Below, in pieces: positions 46,506-55,035 of a stretch of 64,000 nucleotides of DNA (within the stretch, counting starts at the first letter, position 1; each line of letters opens with the position of its first letter). Source of the stretch: UBA1672 sp050633285 (GTDB taxonomy: Bacteria > Pseudomonadota > Alphaproteobacteria > Micavibrionales > Micavibrionaceae). The stretch is taken from assembly GCA_050633285.1 (NCBI GenBank), contig JBOEGG010000007.1:9225-73224 (forward strand). Direction: 5' to 3'. The notes below the pieces were generated by a model. The model searched no databases. It was not told the DNA's origin and saw nothing but the letters and a program-made list of their open reading frames with translations. A program made the position numbers and the translations under genes.

Positions 46506-46943
46506 TTATCCTTTAATTTTGGAATCATCTTCATAGAGTTTTGACATGACCTCAAAGATAAAGGCCGTACTCCAACCAAACAAGATAAATCCGTTCGCTG
46601 ATTGAAAAGCACTCACAAGTCTCCAATCTTTGTCCAGATAGATGTCACCAAATCCTACAGTCGTGAATGATGATGTTGAAAAATACAGCGCTTCTTCAAA
46701 ATCTGCGACAACATCAATATATAAATAGAATCCTGCCCAAAGCCATATTTGTACAATATGTGCGACAAATGTCCCTAACACGGCAACGACAAGCAAAGGG
46801 ATCTTCCAATGCCTTTTAAATAATAAACGCGCCTTATTGCTTGCGCGTTGTAGCCAGCCTATCAGGTAATCCAGAGCCACCGCGTGTATCACGACAGTGA
46901 TACAGATTAAAATCATACTAATTGCGAACTGTAATATAAGCAT
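46506..46943 (-). CDS. Two-TM potassium channel protein
   Basis: A 145-residue membrane protein with hydrophobic helices and a pore loop containing TSSFTTVGFGD, the K+ channel selectivity filter (TVGFGD). It resembles the Ion_trans_2 family. It starts 7 bases upstream of mltB and lies next to the tRNA-Ser gene. Gating domain is absent, so it is a minimal channel. Confidence 0.82.
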   Translation of the reverse strand: MLILQFAISMILICITVVIHAVALDYLIGWLQRASNKARLLFKRHWKIPLLVVAVLGTFVAHIVQIWLWAGFYLYIDVVADFEEALYFSTSSFTTVGFGDIYLDKDWRLVSAFQSANGFILFGWSTAFIFEVMSKLYEDDSKIKG

Positions 46944-47038
46944 TTTGAAAAAAAACCTACTTTTTTAAAATTTCCCCTAGACAGACATACCTAAAAGTCT
47001 GTAGAAAATGAACCTCAAAATGTAAAAATCATTCATGC

Positions 47039-47129
47039 GGACAGATGGCAGAGTGGTTGAATGCACCGGTCTTGAAAACCGGCATAGGTTTATAGCCTAT
47101 CCAGGGTTCGAATCCCTGTCTGTCCGCCA
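47039..47129 (+). tRNA. tRNA-Ser (anticodon UGA)
   Basis: Acceptor stem GGACAGA (47039-47045) pairs with TCTGTCC (47119-47125), followed by the discriminator G and encoded CCA (47127-47129). The anticodon stem-loop is CCGGT-CTTGAAA-ACCGG, giving anticodon UGA. A long variable arm (GGTTTATAGCC) is typical of class II serine tRNAs, and the T arm is CAGGGTTCGAATCCCTG. The 3' end is repeated at 63031-63049, so the gene is an integration site. Confidence 0.95.
47111..47129 (+). repeat. Left attachment site of the island (tRNA 3' end)
   Basis: AATCCCTGTCTGTCCGCCA, the 3' end of tRNA-Ser. A 19-base copy with one difference (AATACCTGTCTGTCCGCCA) stands at 63031-63049. Such tRNA-end direct repeats flank integrative elements. 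The tRNA is reconstituted at the left copy. Confidence 0.8.
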
Positions 47130-47592
47130 TGAACTCACCCCCATTTCCACCCTAAAGCACTGATTTTAACCGTTTTTTCTGGATTGACTGATATAGGTTC
47201 GAATCCCATGTACTCTGGGCACACGCCCATTTCAGAACAACACATAACACACTGATAATAAATAGCTTTCTTGAATCAGAAAAGAATAACAACCCCACAT
47301 ACATGTACTTTTGTCCGCCATTGATACACACAATGCTACACATATTGCTACACACGAGAATCATTTTAGTGTGCCACTTAACGCCAACATAGCATTAAGT
47401 TAACCCTCTTCCGGCCATAAGCGGACGTAAGTGACACTCATAATTTCTATCGGTTAATACGTCGATCCTTGACTGTCGTTCTCGATTACATAGCATCTCA
47501 CAAATAACATTATGAAAATAAGTTGATATTTCCCAAAAAAATCTTTAGCTTATTAATCATCTTATAAACACAAGATAAATTAATTAACAAAT
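47130..47592. other. Non-coding left end of the island
   Basis: 463 bases without a supported gene. Bases 47195-47222 hold a T-arm-like fragment (GGTTCGAATCCCATG) that does not belong to a complete tRNA. TGTCCGCCAT recurs at 47312-47321, a second short copy of the tRNA end. Then TGCTACACATATTGCTACACA (direct repeats TGCTACACA) resemble integrase arm-type sites. Repeat R1 is at 47411-47430. These look like debris of one or more earlier integrations. Confidence 0.5.
47411..47430 (+). repeat. Island repeat R1
   Basis: CCGGCCATAAGCGGACGTAA, first of the 14 copies of the island motif; see the finding on the cassette-like array. Confidence 0.75.
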
Positions 47593-48267
47593 TTGAAAAT
47601 AAAACCAGAGGCAATATTGGGACTTTTTCGAGCCAACGATAGACTATACCCAGACCCAATGATACTAGATATCGGCGATGATATTGAAGCTCTGTCCCCT
47701 ATTTGGCGCGAAAAAACAAAACACAACATCCACGCTATAATTTGTGACTATCCCGGCCAAGGTGAAGACCTAGATCATGCAGCTCAAGACATAATTAATT
47801 CATCAAAGATGAGCAATAATTGTTTTAGTCCAGAGATGGCCGGAAATAGGCATACTGGGCATGCATCTTTTACAACGTGGAACAATGTAAACACATTGAA
47901 AACATCACTCTCTCAAAAACACTTCCCTCATGCGGCAAATGAGGTTATTACCAATATCGCCAAAACTTTAGTGCAAACACAGTCCGCACCAGAATACTCA
48001 ACACTCATTCGCGTAAATAGTGACCGCATAAGAGGAGTGCATCGTCATGATGAAGATGGCGATGACTTTGATGACACTATAACTATGACTCTTTCAGGAG
48101 ATGGCACTATTGCACAGGCTGGTGAAAAACCGGGCGACGATATAGCTTTTGCCTTACCCTCCAGGAAAATTATTCTTTTTGACTGCACACTTCTGCATGG
48201 ATCTCCTGAGCGTCAAGAAAACTGGGATTCGAACCCTAGAACTAATATAATTATGGCACCAGTTTAA
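47593..48267 (+). CDS. Hypothetical protein with a possible double-stranded beta-helix C-terminus
   Basis: A 224-residue ORF with a TTG start (47593) and no clear Shine-Dalgarno; ATG 47659 is possible. The C-terminal half has VHRHDEDGDDFDD, LPSRKIILFDCTLLHGSPE and a final NPRTNIIMAP, a spacing of His/Asp...His...Arg like an Fe-dependent cupin. It is weakly reminiscent of DUF1826, a family often found near CobW-type zinc GTPases, and such a GTPase lies 2 kb away. It is the first gene of the island and one of few on the plus strand. Confidence 0.5.
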   Translation: MKIKPEAILGLFRANDRLYPDPMILDIGDDIEALSPIWREKTKHNIHAIICDYPGQGEDLDHAAQDIINSSKMSNNCFSPEMAGNRHTGHASFTTWNNVNTLKTSLSQKHFPHAANEVITNIAKTLVQTQSAPEYSTLIRVNSDRIRGVHRHDEDGDDFDDTITMTLSGDGTIAQAGEKPGDDIAFALPSRKIILFDCTLLHGSPERQENWDSNPRTNIIMAPV

Positions 48268-48274
48268 TTCGCTA

Positions 48275-48294
48275 GCGGCCAATAGCGGACGCTC
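48275..48294 (+). repeat. Island repeat R2
   Basis: GCGGCCAATAGCGGACGCTC, 5 bases beyond the stop of the minus-strand gene that follows. Confidence 0.7.
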
Positions 48295-48299
48295 AAAAA

Positions 48300-48806
48300 C
48301 TACTCCAGTGTACCTCTCAGAGATCTAAATACATCTAGTTCTTTTTGAAAATGGTCAACATCTAAACGATAATGACTTACGGGTGCACGACAAGTATCAA
48401 TGCGTCGAATATTTGATTGCTCATTTTCTCCAAGTGGCGGTAGCATAACAAAATAGTATTGACCAGGTGTTACACCAGTATAGCCCGTACCAATACCCAA
48501 AAGGTCAATCAGAGTTGGTTTGTAGCTTGTGTCGCCTTTAAATTCTTCAGTAATACGATAACCTGTAAAAATAGCTTTTATGCTCTCGTCCCTATCTAAT
48601 GCGACGGGATATCCCTTATTAAGCTTCTTCCACAATTTTTCATTTAATTTAGTCTCTGTTATGTATATTAAAAATGCACGTTCAGACTCCTTATATGTTT
48701 GCTCTATAGTCTTATTCTGGCACCTAAAAGCCCACACAGGATTAACTAAAAACACTAACGCTATCACTGTTACTATTATTCTATAAAAATATTTCACTTC
48801 TAACAC
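48300..48806 (-). CDS. Secreted protein, NTR/TIMP-like pattern
   Basis: A 168-residue protein. A signal peptide ends VNPVWAFRC, leaving a Cys close to the mature N-terminus, then a helical stretch and FLIYITETKLNEK. This Cys plus 'xFxGxV'-like strand arrangement resembles bacterial netrin/TIMP-like proteins. A second Cys is in DTCRAP. It is similar in layout to the neighbour at 49227. Repeat R2 lies right after its stop. Confidence 0.55.
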   Translation of the reverse strand: MLEVKYFYRIIVTVIALVFLVNPVWAFRCQNKTIEQTYKESERAFLIYITETKLNEKLWKKLNKGYPVALDRDESIKAIFTGYRITEEFKGDTSYKPTLIDLLGIGTGYTGVTPGQYYFVMLPPLGENEQSNIRRIDTCRAPVSHYRLDVDHFQKELDVFRSLRGTLE

Positions 48807-48843
48807 TTTAAGTTATTTGTCATCGGACATTTAATACTAAAAT

Positions 48844-49269
48844 CTACTCACCTACTCGTTCAATCAACACTGAACCCGAATTTAAGTTACTCTGGCTGTT
48901 TTCGAGGCGGCATTTAATTCCCACTTCACATTCGCTTGATCCTATTTTATCACTAGCAACAATACGAGCATCTATGTTGTTTGTAACTACTTCGGAAACG
49001 GCAGATGAGTTATTCCCAGATGAGTAAGCTATACTCTGAACAGTTTTTTCATTGCTATCAGGACTATTCGACAAATAAGTGTTCCATATCAAAAAAGAAC
49101 CACCAATTATCGCTGGCACAATTGCTAAATATAGGCTTTCTTTAAACTTCTTTCGCACTACTTTACCTATCCTTGTTTTTATTCCCAATGCTTGTCCGGC
49201 CTTAGCGGACGTTAAGTTTGTACACTTCATTGCCATACGTATGAAACTTGAGAACGAACTATATCCCAA
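48844..49269 (-). CDS. Hypothetical membrane-anchored protein
   Basis: The open frame of 141 residues contains one hydrophobic helix (LYLAIVPAIIGGSFLIW) after a basic stretch and then a polar tail with two cysteines (ECEVGIKC). The upstream part of the frame overlaps the gene at 49227 and repeat R3 (NLTSAKAG is translated from the repeat), so the true start is probably later, for example the TTG near 49190 or GTG near 49165. Not recognised. Confidence 0.45.
   Translation of the reverse strand: MGYSSFSSFIRMAMKCTNLTSAKAGQALGIKTRIGKVVRKKFKESLYLAIVPAIIGGSFLIWNTYLSNSPDSNEKTVQSIAYSSGNNSSAVSEVVTNNIDARIVASDKIGSSECEVGIKCRLENSQSNLNSGSVLIERVGE
49196..49215 (+). repeat. Island repeat R3
   Basis: CCGGCCTTAGCGGACGTTAA, 11 bases beyond the stop of the gene at 49227. 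Confidence 0.75.
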
Positions 49270-49655
49270 TGCTTCCCCAACTGACCTCTAATCCCTTTCT
49301 CTCCCATTATATAAGCCCCCTCTTCGTTTTTTAAGATAATGACTTCTTGAAGAGAGTATAATTCGTTCACCGCAATATCACAGCTAGTCCACATTTCTTC
49401 AAACTTGATCTCAAACGTCACAGCCGGATCAAAATTTTCGGAAGATTTGTACACCATAAACGGCCTCATAACTGCGGATTTTTTTCGTCCGCTTTCGTAT
49501 TCTTGCCTATCAACTATTCTAACAATGCCAATAAATTCTGCTTTACTTATTAGATTTTCTTTCTCTTTATCCGTCCCCTGAAGAGCGCAAGAAAAAGCAC
49601 CAGAGGGAAAAAGTAAAAAAATGATAACGCAAAATGAGATTAATCTAAGCAACAA
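49227..49655 (-). CDS. Secreted protein, NTR/TIMP-like pattern
   Basis: A 142-residue protein with signal peptide (LLRLISFCVIIFLLFPSGAFS) directly followed by Cys (CALQGTDKEK). Then SKAEFIGIVRIVDRQEYE and FEEMWTSCDIAVNELYS fit the bacterial TIMP/NTR-like pattern of a near-N-terminal Cys, an 'AEFIGIV' strand and a second Cys. It has the same layout as the gene at 48300, so the two may be paralogous. Function unknown. Confidence 0.55.
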   Translation of the reverse strand: MLLRLISFCVIIFLLFPSGAFSCALQGTDKEKENLISKAEFIGIVRIVDRQEYESGRKKSAVMRPFMVYKSSENFDPAVTFEIKFEEMWTSCDIAVNELYSLQEVIILKNEEGAYIMGEKGIRGQLGKHWDIVRSQVSYVWQ

Positions 49656-49678
49656 AACATCTCCTTATATTAAAGTTT

Positions 49679-49700
49679 CCGGCCATAAGCGGACATTAAC
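49679..49700 (+). repeat. Island repeat R4
   Basis: CCGGCCATAAGCGGACATTA, nearly identical to R1. No intact gene follows it, unlike the other copies. Confidence 0.75.
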
Positions 49701-49983
49701 TCTCATGTATAATATCCTCTTCAAATGTAAAATGGCCTATAATTCATTAACTACTCCGCGCCTAAAAACACCAATATGATTAATATGAATCATCTTATTA
49801 AAAAGACAAATCACACAAAGCGACACCCTTACCTTTTAAGAGTTGTTTAATCTGAGAAAACGCCTCGTTTAAATCAACAGGAAATGCGTTATTCCTGTCT
49901 ACTATTAAATATATTTTTGGTTCGCTAAAGAAAGATTGAACATAATCAATTCGCTTGATCAAACGTCAACAAATCAAGATCAG

Positions 49984-50169
49984 CTATATCCATTTTTCCT
50001 TTCGATGGAGAATAGTAAGCTTAAAAAAACGAAAGCCTTTGTAGCCTTCAACGAGGCATTTAATTTCTATTGCCTTCACTATTCTTAACTTATCATCACT
50101 GTTAATGCACATACCAAAGACAATCCCATCAAGTTGCGATAATTGATAGGTCAATGGTTCTGGAGTTGA
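49984..50169 (-). pseudogene. Decayed coding fragment
   Basis: Minus strand, frame open for about 61 codons between two tandem TGA codons and a TAG. It reads like real protein: LTYQLSQLDGIVFGMCINS, LRIVKAIEIKCLVEGYKGF. A second frame continues upstream (VFTDDQLQ), suggesting a frameshifted gene. Family unknown. Confidence 0.4.
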
Positions 50170-50269
50170 TCATCAGTAAATACAGTTGAAGTAATTAAGC
50201 GCTGTTAATCTTCATGTTTTCAATCATGGTGTTTCTAAGTCGAACGCTCTGATGCATAAGGAGGTGCCA

Positions 50270-50412
50270 ATGACTAAACCTAAAAAACCAAGTTCTCACC
50301 ATTTTGTTTGCGTTTGAACGCAGAAGAGCGGTTGAATTTTACGCGCGAGCAATGGCAACAAGCCCCACTCTTGGCGGTGAATTTTAGACCTAAAACAAAT
50401 CAAGCTATATGA
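50270..50412 (+). pseudogene. Short frameshifted coding remnant with strong ribosome binding site
   Basis: AAGGAGGTG precedes an ATG at 50270; the frame gives MTKPKKPSSHHFVCV then stops. A second frame from 50311 gives LRLNAEERLNFTREQWQQ and ends at 50412. One frameshift joins the two, so a small gene appears broken. Family unknown. Confidence 0.4.
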
Positions 50413-50423
50413 CACCTAGCCCT

Positions 50424-51650
50424 TTACGCAGCTTCTGCTTGCTTAAACCATTCTGGGAACGGGTCATCCATAGACTTATATTTATCTTCATTAGAAATAT
50501 AGTTTTCGACCAAACAGCTATCTAACTTACTTCGTAACTCCTGCTCATCCATACCCCCTTTAAGACCAATAAAGACTATCTCTTGGCGTCTATCTCCATA
50601 ATCTTCTGTCCAGTAATTACGCAAGACCTCTTCAAATTCTTCTCCCACTGGCCAGCGATTTTTTGGGATTGCAGCCCACCAACGACCAATTCCCTGATGG
50701 CGTACGAATGCTCCTGCTTGCGATACCTCTCCAACATAATCAGGGCGTGTAGCAGTCCAGAAAAAACCTTTAGCACGCACAACGCCCGGCCAACCCTCAT
50801 TAAAAAAATCATAAATTTTAACGGGATCAAACGGCGCACGTTCACGATAAACAAAACTAATAATCCCATATTCATCAGTTTCAGGAACGTGATCTTTAAA
50901 ATTATAGAGTTCATGCGCCCATAAAGGGTGCTCTTGCGCCTCTTCAAAGTGAAACAGGCCAGTATCCATTACACGGTCAATTTCAATTTGGCCTAAAGTT
51001 GTCTCTACGATATCGGTACGAGCATTCAAGCTACGTATAATCGCTCTTGCTGTGTCCAGTTCATCAGAAGAAACTAAATCAGCCTTGTTCAAAATAACAA
51101 CGTTCGCAAATTCAATTTGCTCCACTAATAGATCAACAAGCGTGCGTTCATCCTCATCACCCAAGCTCTCCTTCTGATCCCTTAGAAACTCAGTTGAGCT
51201 GTAATTATGAATAAGATTGGACGCATCAACAACAGTCACCATAGTATCAAGGCGCGCCACATCTGATAGACTACGCCCATCCTCATCACGAAAGTCAAAA
51301 GTTGCGGCAACAGGCAAGGGTTCCGATATACCCGTACTCTCGATCAGAAGGTACTCATATTTACCTTCTGATGCCAAATCAGAGACTTGTTCAAGCAAGT
51401 CCTCACGCAAAGTACAGCAGATACAGCCATTACTCATCTCAACCAGTTTTTCTTCAGTACGCGAGAGGTCTGCACCACCCTTTTCTATAAGCGCAGAATC
51501 TATATTCACCTCACTCATATCATTCACAATAACCGCAACTTTTTTGCCTTCACGGTTATTTAAAATATAATTCAAAAGCGTGGTTTTCCCTGCCCCTAAA
51601 AAACCGGACAGAACAGTGACAGGTAACTTTTTCTCTACAGCTCGTAACAT
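50424..51650 (-). CDS. CobW/ZigA-family zinc-associated GTPase
   Basis: A 408-residue G3E GTPase: Walker A SGFLGAGKTTLLNYIL, CxCC metal motif in NGCICCTLRED, LIESTGISEPLPV, NKAD, and a C-terminal CobW domain (GFFWTATRPDYVGEVSQAG). These define the ZigA/YciC-like zinc metallochaperones. Two Zur-box-like palindromes lie 30-60 bases upstream of its ATG. Its divergent neighbour is a zinc-linked ABC transporter. The start MLRAVEKKLPV is the only suitable one. Confidence 0.88.
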   Translation of the reverse strand: MLRAVEKKLPVTVLSGFLGAGKTTLLNYILNNREGKKVAVIVNDMSEVNIDSALIEKGGADLSRTEEKLVEMSNGCICCTLREDLLEQVSDLASEGKYEYLLIESTGISEPLPVAATFDFRDEDGRSLSDVARLDTMVTVVDASNLIHNYSSTEFLRDQKESLGDEDERTLVDLLVEQIEFANVVILNKADLVSSDELDTARAIIRSLNARTDIVETTLGQIEIDRVMDTGLFHFEEAQEHPLWAHELYNFKDHVPETDEYGIISFVYRERAPFDPVKIYDFFNEGWPGVVRAKGFFWTATRPDYVGEVSQAGAFVRHQGIGRWWAAIPKNRWPVGEEFEEVLRNYWTEDYGDRRQEIVFIGLKGGMDEQELRSKLDSCLVENYISNEDKYKSMDDPFPEWFKQAEAA

Positions 51651-51679
51651 TGCGCTTCTCGCTTTCTAAAATCTCAAAA

Positions 51680-51711
51680 TGTTATAATATAACAATTGTT
51701 ATAATGTAACA
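51680..51711. promoter_or_regulatory. Two Zur-box-like palindromes
   Basis: TGTTATAATATAACA at 51680-51694 and TGTTATAATGTAACA at 51697-51711. They match the TGTTATAATATAACA-type Zur box of proteobacteria and lie between the divergent GTPase (start 51650) and ABC transporter (start 51842), so zinc-dependent repression of both directions is likely. Zur itself is not in the window. Confidence 0.75.
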
Positions 51712-51841
51712 TTTTTAATTTGCAAGAAACAAAAACATATATGATAAATAAGCATATCTCAGGAAACACGCTTAACCAGAGAGAATTATACCGCTAAGGT
51801 AGGGAATACCTTACAAAAAATAGAAAAGGCAAGATAACACA

Positions 51842-52465
51842 ATGTTGTTTAGCATTACGGACATCGAACACCACATCGACAGTCATTGTATTATAGACAA
51901 GCTCAGCTTAAATGTGAGCGAAGGACAGCATCTCCTTCTACTCGGCCCATCAGGCTGTGGTAAAACCACATTGATGAACATCATGGCAGGTTTATTGAAA
52001 CCCACCTCTGGTGATATTTCCTATCACGACAATAGGTATTCTTTACTTTCAGATAAAAATAAAGACCAACTACGAGCAGAAAATTTTGGCTTCATTTTTC
52101 AAAGAATGCATTTAATCAAATACTTAACCGTTGAAAAAAATATTGCCTTAGCACAAAGAAAACCAGCCCCTATACGAACACAAGAATTAATCAAAGACCT
52201 TGGCCTCTGTGATAAAGAAAAACAAAAGGCACATAAGTTAAGTGTCGGAGAAGCGCAACGCGTCGCAATTGCACGTGCTGTAGCAAATAACCCCAACGTC
52301 ATCTTTGCCGATGAACCAACTTCTGCGCTTGATGATAAAAACGCCGAAAAAGTTATGAATTTGATACTGGATCAGGCACAAAAAACAAACGCAACAATCA
52401 TAGCAGCGACACATGACGCGCGTATTAAGCCACATTTTAAAACAGTATTGGAGATGGCAGAATGA
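51842..52465 (+). CDS. ABC transporter ATPase (LolD/MacB-like)
   Basis: A 207-residue ATPase: Walker A LLGPSGCGKTTL, Q loop FGFIFQRMHL, signature KLSVGEAQRVAIARA, Walker B VIFADEPTSAL and switch His AATHD. It overlaps the permease gene by 4 bases (ATGA). The paired permease and the downstream DUF3299 protein, under a Zur-like site, resemble the zinc-regulated ZrgBCDE-type system; I make this comparison from memory and it is not verified. Confidence 0.88.
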   Translation: MLFSITDIEHHIDSHCIIDKLSLNVSEGQHLLLLGPSGCGKTTLMNIMAGLLKPTSGDISYHDNRYSLLSDKNKDQLRAENFGFIFQRMHLIKYLTVEKNIALAQRKPAPIRTQELIKDLGLCDKEKQKAHKLSVGEAQRVAIARAVANNPNVIFADEPTSALDDKNAEKVMNLILDQAQKTNATIIAATHDARIKPHFKTVLEMAE

Positions 52466-53700
52466 ACAACATAGCCTTTGTCCTCTCTTCGCTAAGATCA
52501 CGCTGGCTCAACAGCCTGTTATCCGTTTTTCTGACCGCATTTGGCGTAATGCTTGCCCTGATCGTTATTCAATTTAGCCACCATATACAAACCCGACTCA
52601 ATGCAGATGGAAAAAATATTGATATCGTTGTCGGCGCAAAAGGAAGCCCCCTACAACTTATCCTGTCCTCTGTGTATCATATTGATATTCCAACCGGAAA
52701 CATCCCCTATGACAGCGCAAAAAAATGGATGAAACACCCACAAATCAAGGATGCCACCCCACTTGCTTTAGGAGATAACTGGAAAGGACATAGGATTGTC
52801 GGAACAACCTCCGCCTATATGGAACACTATAACGGGCAATTGGCAAATGGCCGTATATGGAACAAACCATTTGAAGCAATCGCAGGTTCTAATACCAAGC
52901 TTCAAGTCGGTGATACATTTGCGGGGTCGCATGGTATATCAAATGGCGGACATGCACATGAAGGGAAACATTATACCGTTACGGGCGTTATAGAACCGAC
53001 AGGAACCGTTCTTGATCGCCTTATCCTTACATCACTCGTTTCAGTTCTGACGCTACACGGACAAGAAAGCATAGTGCACAAACATGATGCTCATGCACAT
53101 AACACTCACCATAATCACGAGCATGAACATAAAGCGCAAAAAAAACATAGAAAAAGTTCCGAAATTACAGCCCTGCTCCTAACAACAAAATCCCCAATTG
53201 CAAATATAAATCTGCCTCGAATGATTAATCGTGAAAGCGCATTACAAGCAGCCAATCCCGCATTGGAGATAACACGCTTAACATCAATGCTTGGGTTAGG
53301 ATCACAAAGCTTTTCCATTCTTTCCACTGTATTAATCACAATAGCATCTTTAAGCATCTTTGCCGGATTAGCAGGAAGCCTTGAAAATCGAATGGGAGAC
53401 CTCGCCGTTCTACGCGCGATCGGTTTTTCAAAAAAACGGATATTTAGTATCATAACAACGGAAGGCATGTTGATCGTTCTTTTTGGGCTGGCACTTGGTA
53501 TCATTATGGGAATAAGCGGATTTGCAATGCTCGCTCAAACAATCACCCCGTTAAACACAAGTAGAGCAAACTTTGCTTTTACACCTGACTTCATTCTGAT
53601 AATTTTAGGTGTCTCTGTAGCAGGTTTAATGGCTGCAATATTGCCGGCTCTACGCGCATCTAACGTTGATGTTGCAAAACAGCTTTCAAGTATTGGATAA
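52462..53700 (+). CDS. FtsX-like ABC permease with His-rich loop
   Basis: A 412-residue inner-membrane permease of the MacB/LolC type: an N-terminal TM, a large periplasmic domain, and three C-terminal TMs (ITIASLSIFAGLAG, LIVLFGLALGIIMGISG, FILIILGVSVAGLMAAIL). A histidine-rich stretch (KHDAHAHNTHHNHEHEH) at about residues 200-220 of the periplasmic part suggests zinc binding. GTP/ATP coupling is through the gene just upstream. Confidence 0.87.
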   Translation: MNNIAFVLSSLRSRWLNSLLSVFLTAFGVMLALIVIQFSHHIQTRLNADGKNIDIVVGAKGSPLQLILSSVYHIDIPTGNIPYDSAKKWMKHPQIKDATPLALGDNWKGHRIVGTTSAYMEHYNGQLANGRIWNKPFEAIAGSNTKLQVGDTFAGSHGISNGGHAHEGKHYTVTGVIEPTGTVLDRLILTSLVSVLTLHGQESIVHKHDAHAHNTHHNHEHEHKAQKKHRKSSEITALLLTTKSPIANINLPRMINRESALQAANPALEITRLTSMLGLGSQSFSILSTVLITIASLSIFAGLAGSLENRMGDLAVLRAIGFSKKRIFSIITTEGMLIVLFGLALGIIMGISGFAMLAQTITPLNTSRANFAFTPDFILIILGVSVAGLMAAILPALRASNVDVAKQLSSIG

Positions 53701-53705
53701 TCATC

Positions 53706-54299
53706 GTGAGATCATTCGCTCATCTTCTTTCTATAAGCACCATAAGCATCTTATTCCTGACCGGGGCAGTGAACAACACACCTCCTCCTTTACGTGACGC
53801 AGACATGGCAGAGCCGGACTTTCCTGCAATACAAACATTTACGGAAACTGATACCATAACGGTTGATCCGCCGGACCTCATGAAACTCATCCCTGAGTTT
53901 GTGACCACCCCGAAAGGTGGCACAACATGGGATATCTTTAACGAAACAATAGAACATGAATACCAATATGAAGAAGATAGTGAATTCACCTATATGGGGG
54001 TTCGACCTGAATTCTCGAAAACACTGAAAAAGATGGAAGGCTCGACCATCCTCATACAAGGATATATGTTCCCATTAGAACAAAGCGAAAAACACGCACG
54101 CTTTTTACTCGGCCCCTTTCCCATCAGTTGCCCGTACCATTACCATGTTCCGCCCAAAATGATTATAGAGGTACATGTCACCACACCAATCGCCTTTTCT
54201 TACGACGCCATAAACATAAAAGGAAAGCTGGAACTTGTTCCTAAAGATGACGAATATAACCTATTTTATCGCTTAAAGGGTGCTGAGTTAGTGCCATAA
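53706..54299 (+). CDS. DUF3299 domain protein, exported
   Basis: A 197-residue protein with a GTG start, a signal peptide (HLLSISTISILFLTGAVN), and a C-terminal DUF3299 region: STILIQGYMFPLEQSEKHARF, CPYHYHVPPKMIIEVH and IKGKLELV. A conserved CPYHYH motif may bind metal. It follows the permease after 5 bases and is probably the third gene of the zinc-linked operon. Function of the family is unknown. Confidence 0.8.
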   Translation: MRSFAHLLSISTISILFLTGAVNNTPPPLRDADMAEPDFPAIQTFTETDTITVDPPDLMKLIPEFVTTPKGGTTWDIFNETIEHEYQYEEDSEFTYMGVRPEFSKTLKKMEGSTILIQGYMFPLEQSEKHARFLLGPFPISCPYHYHVPPKMIIEVHVTTPIAFSYDAINIKGKLELVPKDDEYNLFYRLKGAELVP

Positions 54300-54360
54300 A
54301 GGCAATAACAGTAGTGCAGATAAAGATATTATTGCTTGTAACAATACATATGAAACAAAT

Positions 54361-54380
54361 TATCCTAAGCGGACGTTTAA
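54361..54380 (+). repeat. Island repeat R5 (half conserved)
   Basis: TATCCTAAGCGGACGTTTAA; only the TAAGCGGACGTT half matches the consensus. About 147 bases beyond the stop of the next minus-strand gene. Confidence 0.6.
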
Positions 54381-54526
54381 GCAGTATAGAGATTAGTTAA
54401 TTTATCAGAAACGCTGTTACCACAGTATGGACATTTAAATAACTTGCACACGGACGGACAAAAAATGTAGCATTTTGTCATTAGAGAACACTGACGTGCG
54501 GTAGTTATATAACTTGTTATAAGCCA

Positions 54527-54835
54527 CTAAACGTGTAGCTTTGTTTTTGACCAAATGCCATTTATACATATGCCAGTTGCACATATTGGCTGATGATCAG
54601 GACAGTCATAACTATATATTTCAAAAGTATTAGGTAAAAGAAAATTATCTCTTTGCTTTGCGGTTAACTTAACTTCTTTGTCAACTTTTTGATCAACAGC
54701 CTGCTTATTATTTTGTTGCCAAACTAAAAGAGCGCAATGGCCACCTTTTCCTTGCCATTCTTTGAGCTGATACCCGCACTTAGGACACTTTATTTTTTCT
54801 GTAGGCTGATAATAATCAAACATTCCCATCTCCAT
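54527..54835 (-). CDS. Small protein with zinc-ribbon-like N-terminus
   Basis: A 102-residue protein. The N-terminus has IKCPKCGYQLKEWQGKGGHC, a CxxC pair with further Cys (DCPDHQPIC, CINGIW) that suggests a zinc ribbon. Not a recognised family. It is a single-gene unit bounded by repeats R5 and R6. Confidence 0.6.
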   Translation of the reverse strand: MEMGMFDYYQPTEKIKCPKCGYQLKEWQGKGGHCALLVWQQNNKQAVDQKVDKEVKLTAKQRDNFLLPNTFEIYSYDCPDHQPICATGICINGIWSKTKLHV

Positions 54836-55001
54836 CGTACCTTACCCGCCCCCTGATATATCAGAAGACTGCTCTAAAGTCATAGACACATCTAAAACCC
54901 AGTAACCATACTTTTAATGGTATGAATACGAATATTGCAAGCCAACCTTATACAATTGTGTAGCACCCTGTCAGTTATAGAACGTTTATAACCATCACTC
55001 T

Positions 55002-55021
55002 ACGACTACAAGCGGACGCTA
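55002..55021 (+). repeat. Island repeat R6
   Basis: ACGACTACAAGCGGACGCTA, 14 bases beyond the stop of the next minus-strand gene. Only AAGCGGACG is well conserved. Confidence 0.55.
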
Positions 55022-55035
55022 GTCAGACTTATCTT

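Larger units (their letters stand above)
49656..50423. other. Gene-poor stretch with decayed coding remnants
   Basis: 768 bases without an intact gene. It holds repeat R4 (49679-49700), a minus-strand remnant at 49984-50169, and a plus-strand frameshifted remnant at 50270-50412. The bases 49701-49980 show no clear frame. Confidence 0.5.

Noticed and set aside
47195..47222. Second tRNA gene beside tRNA-Ser
   Set aside because: Only a T-arm-like fragment is present; no anticodon or acceptor stem can be built.
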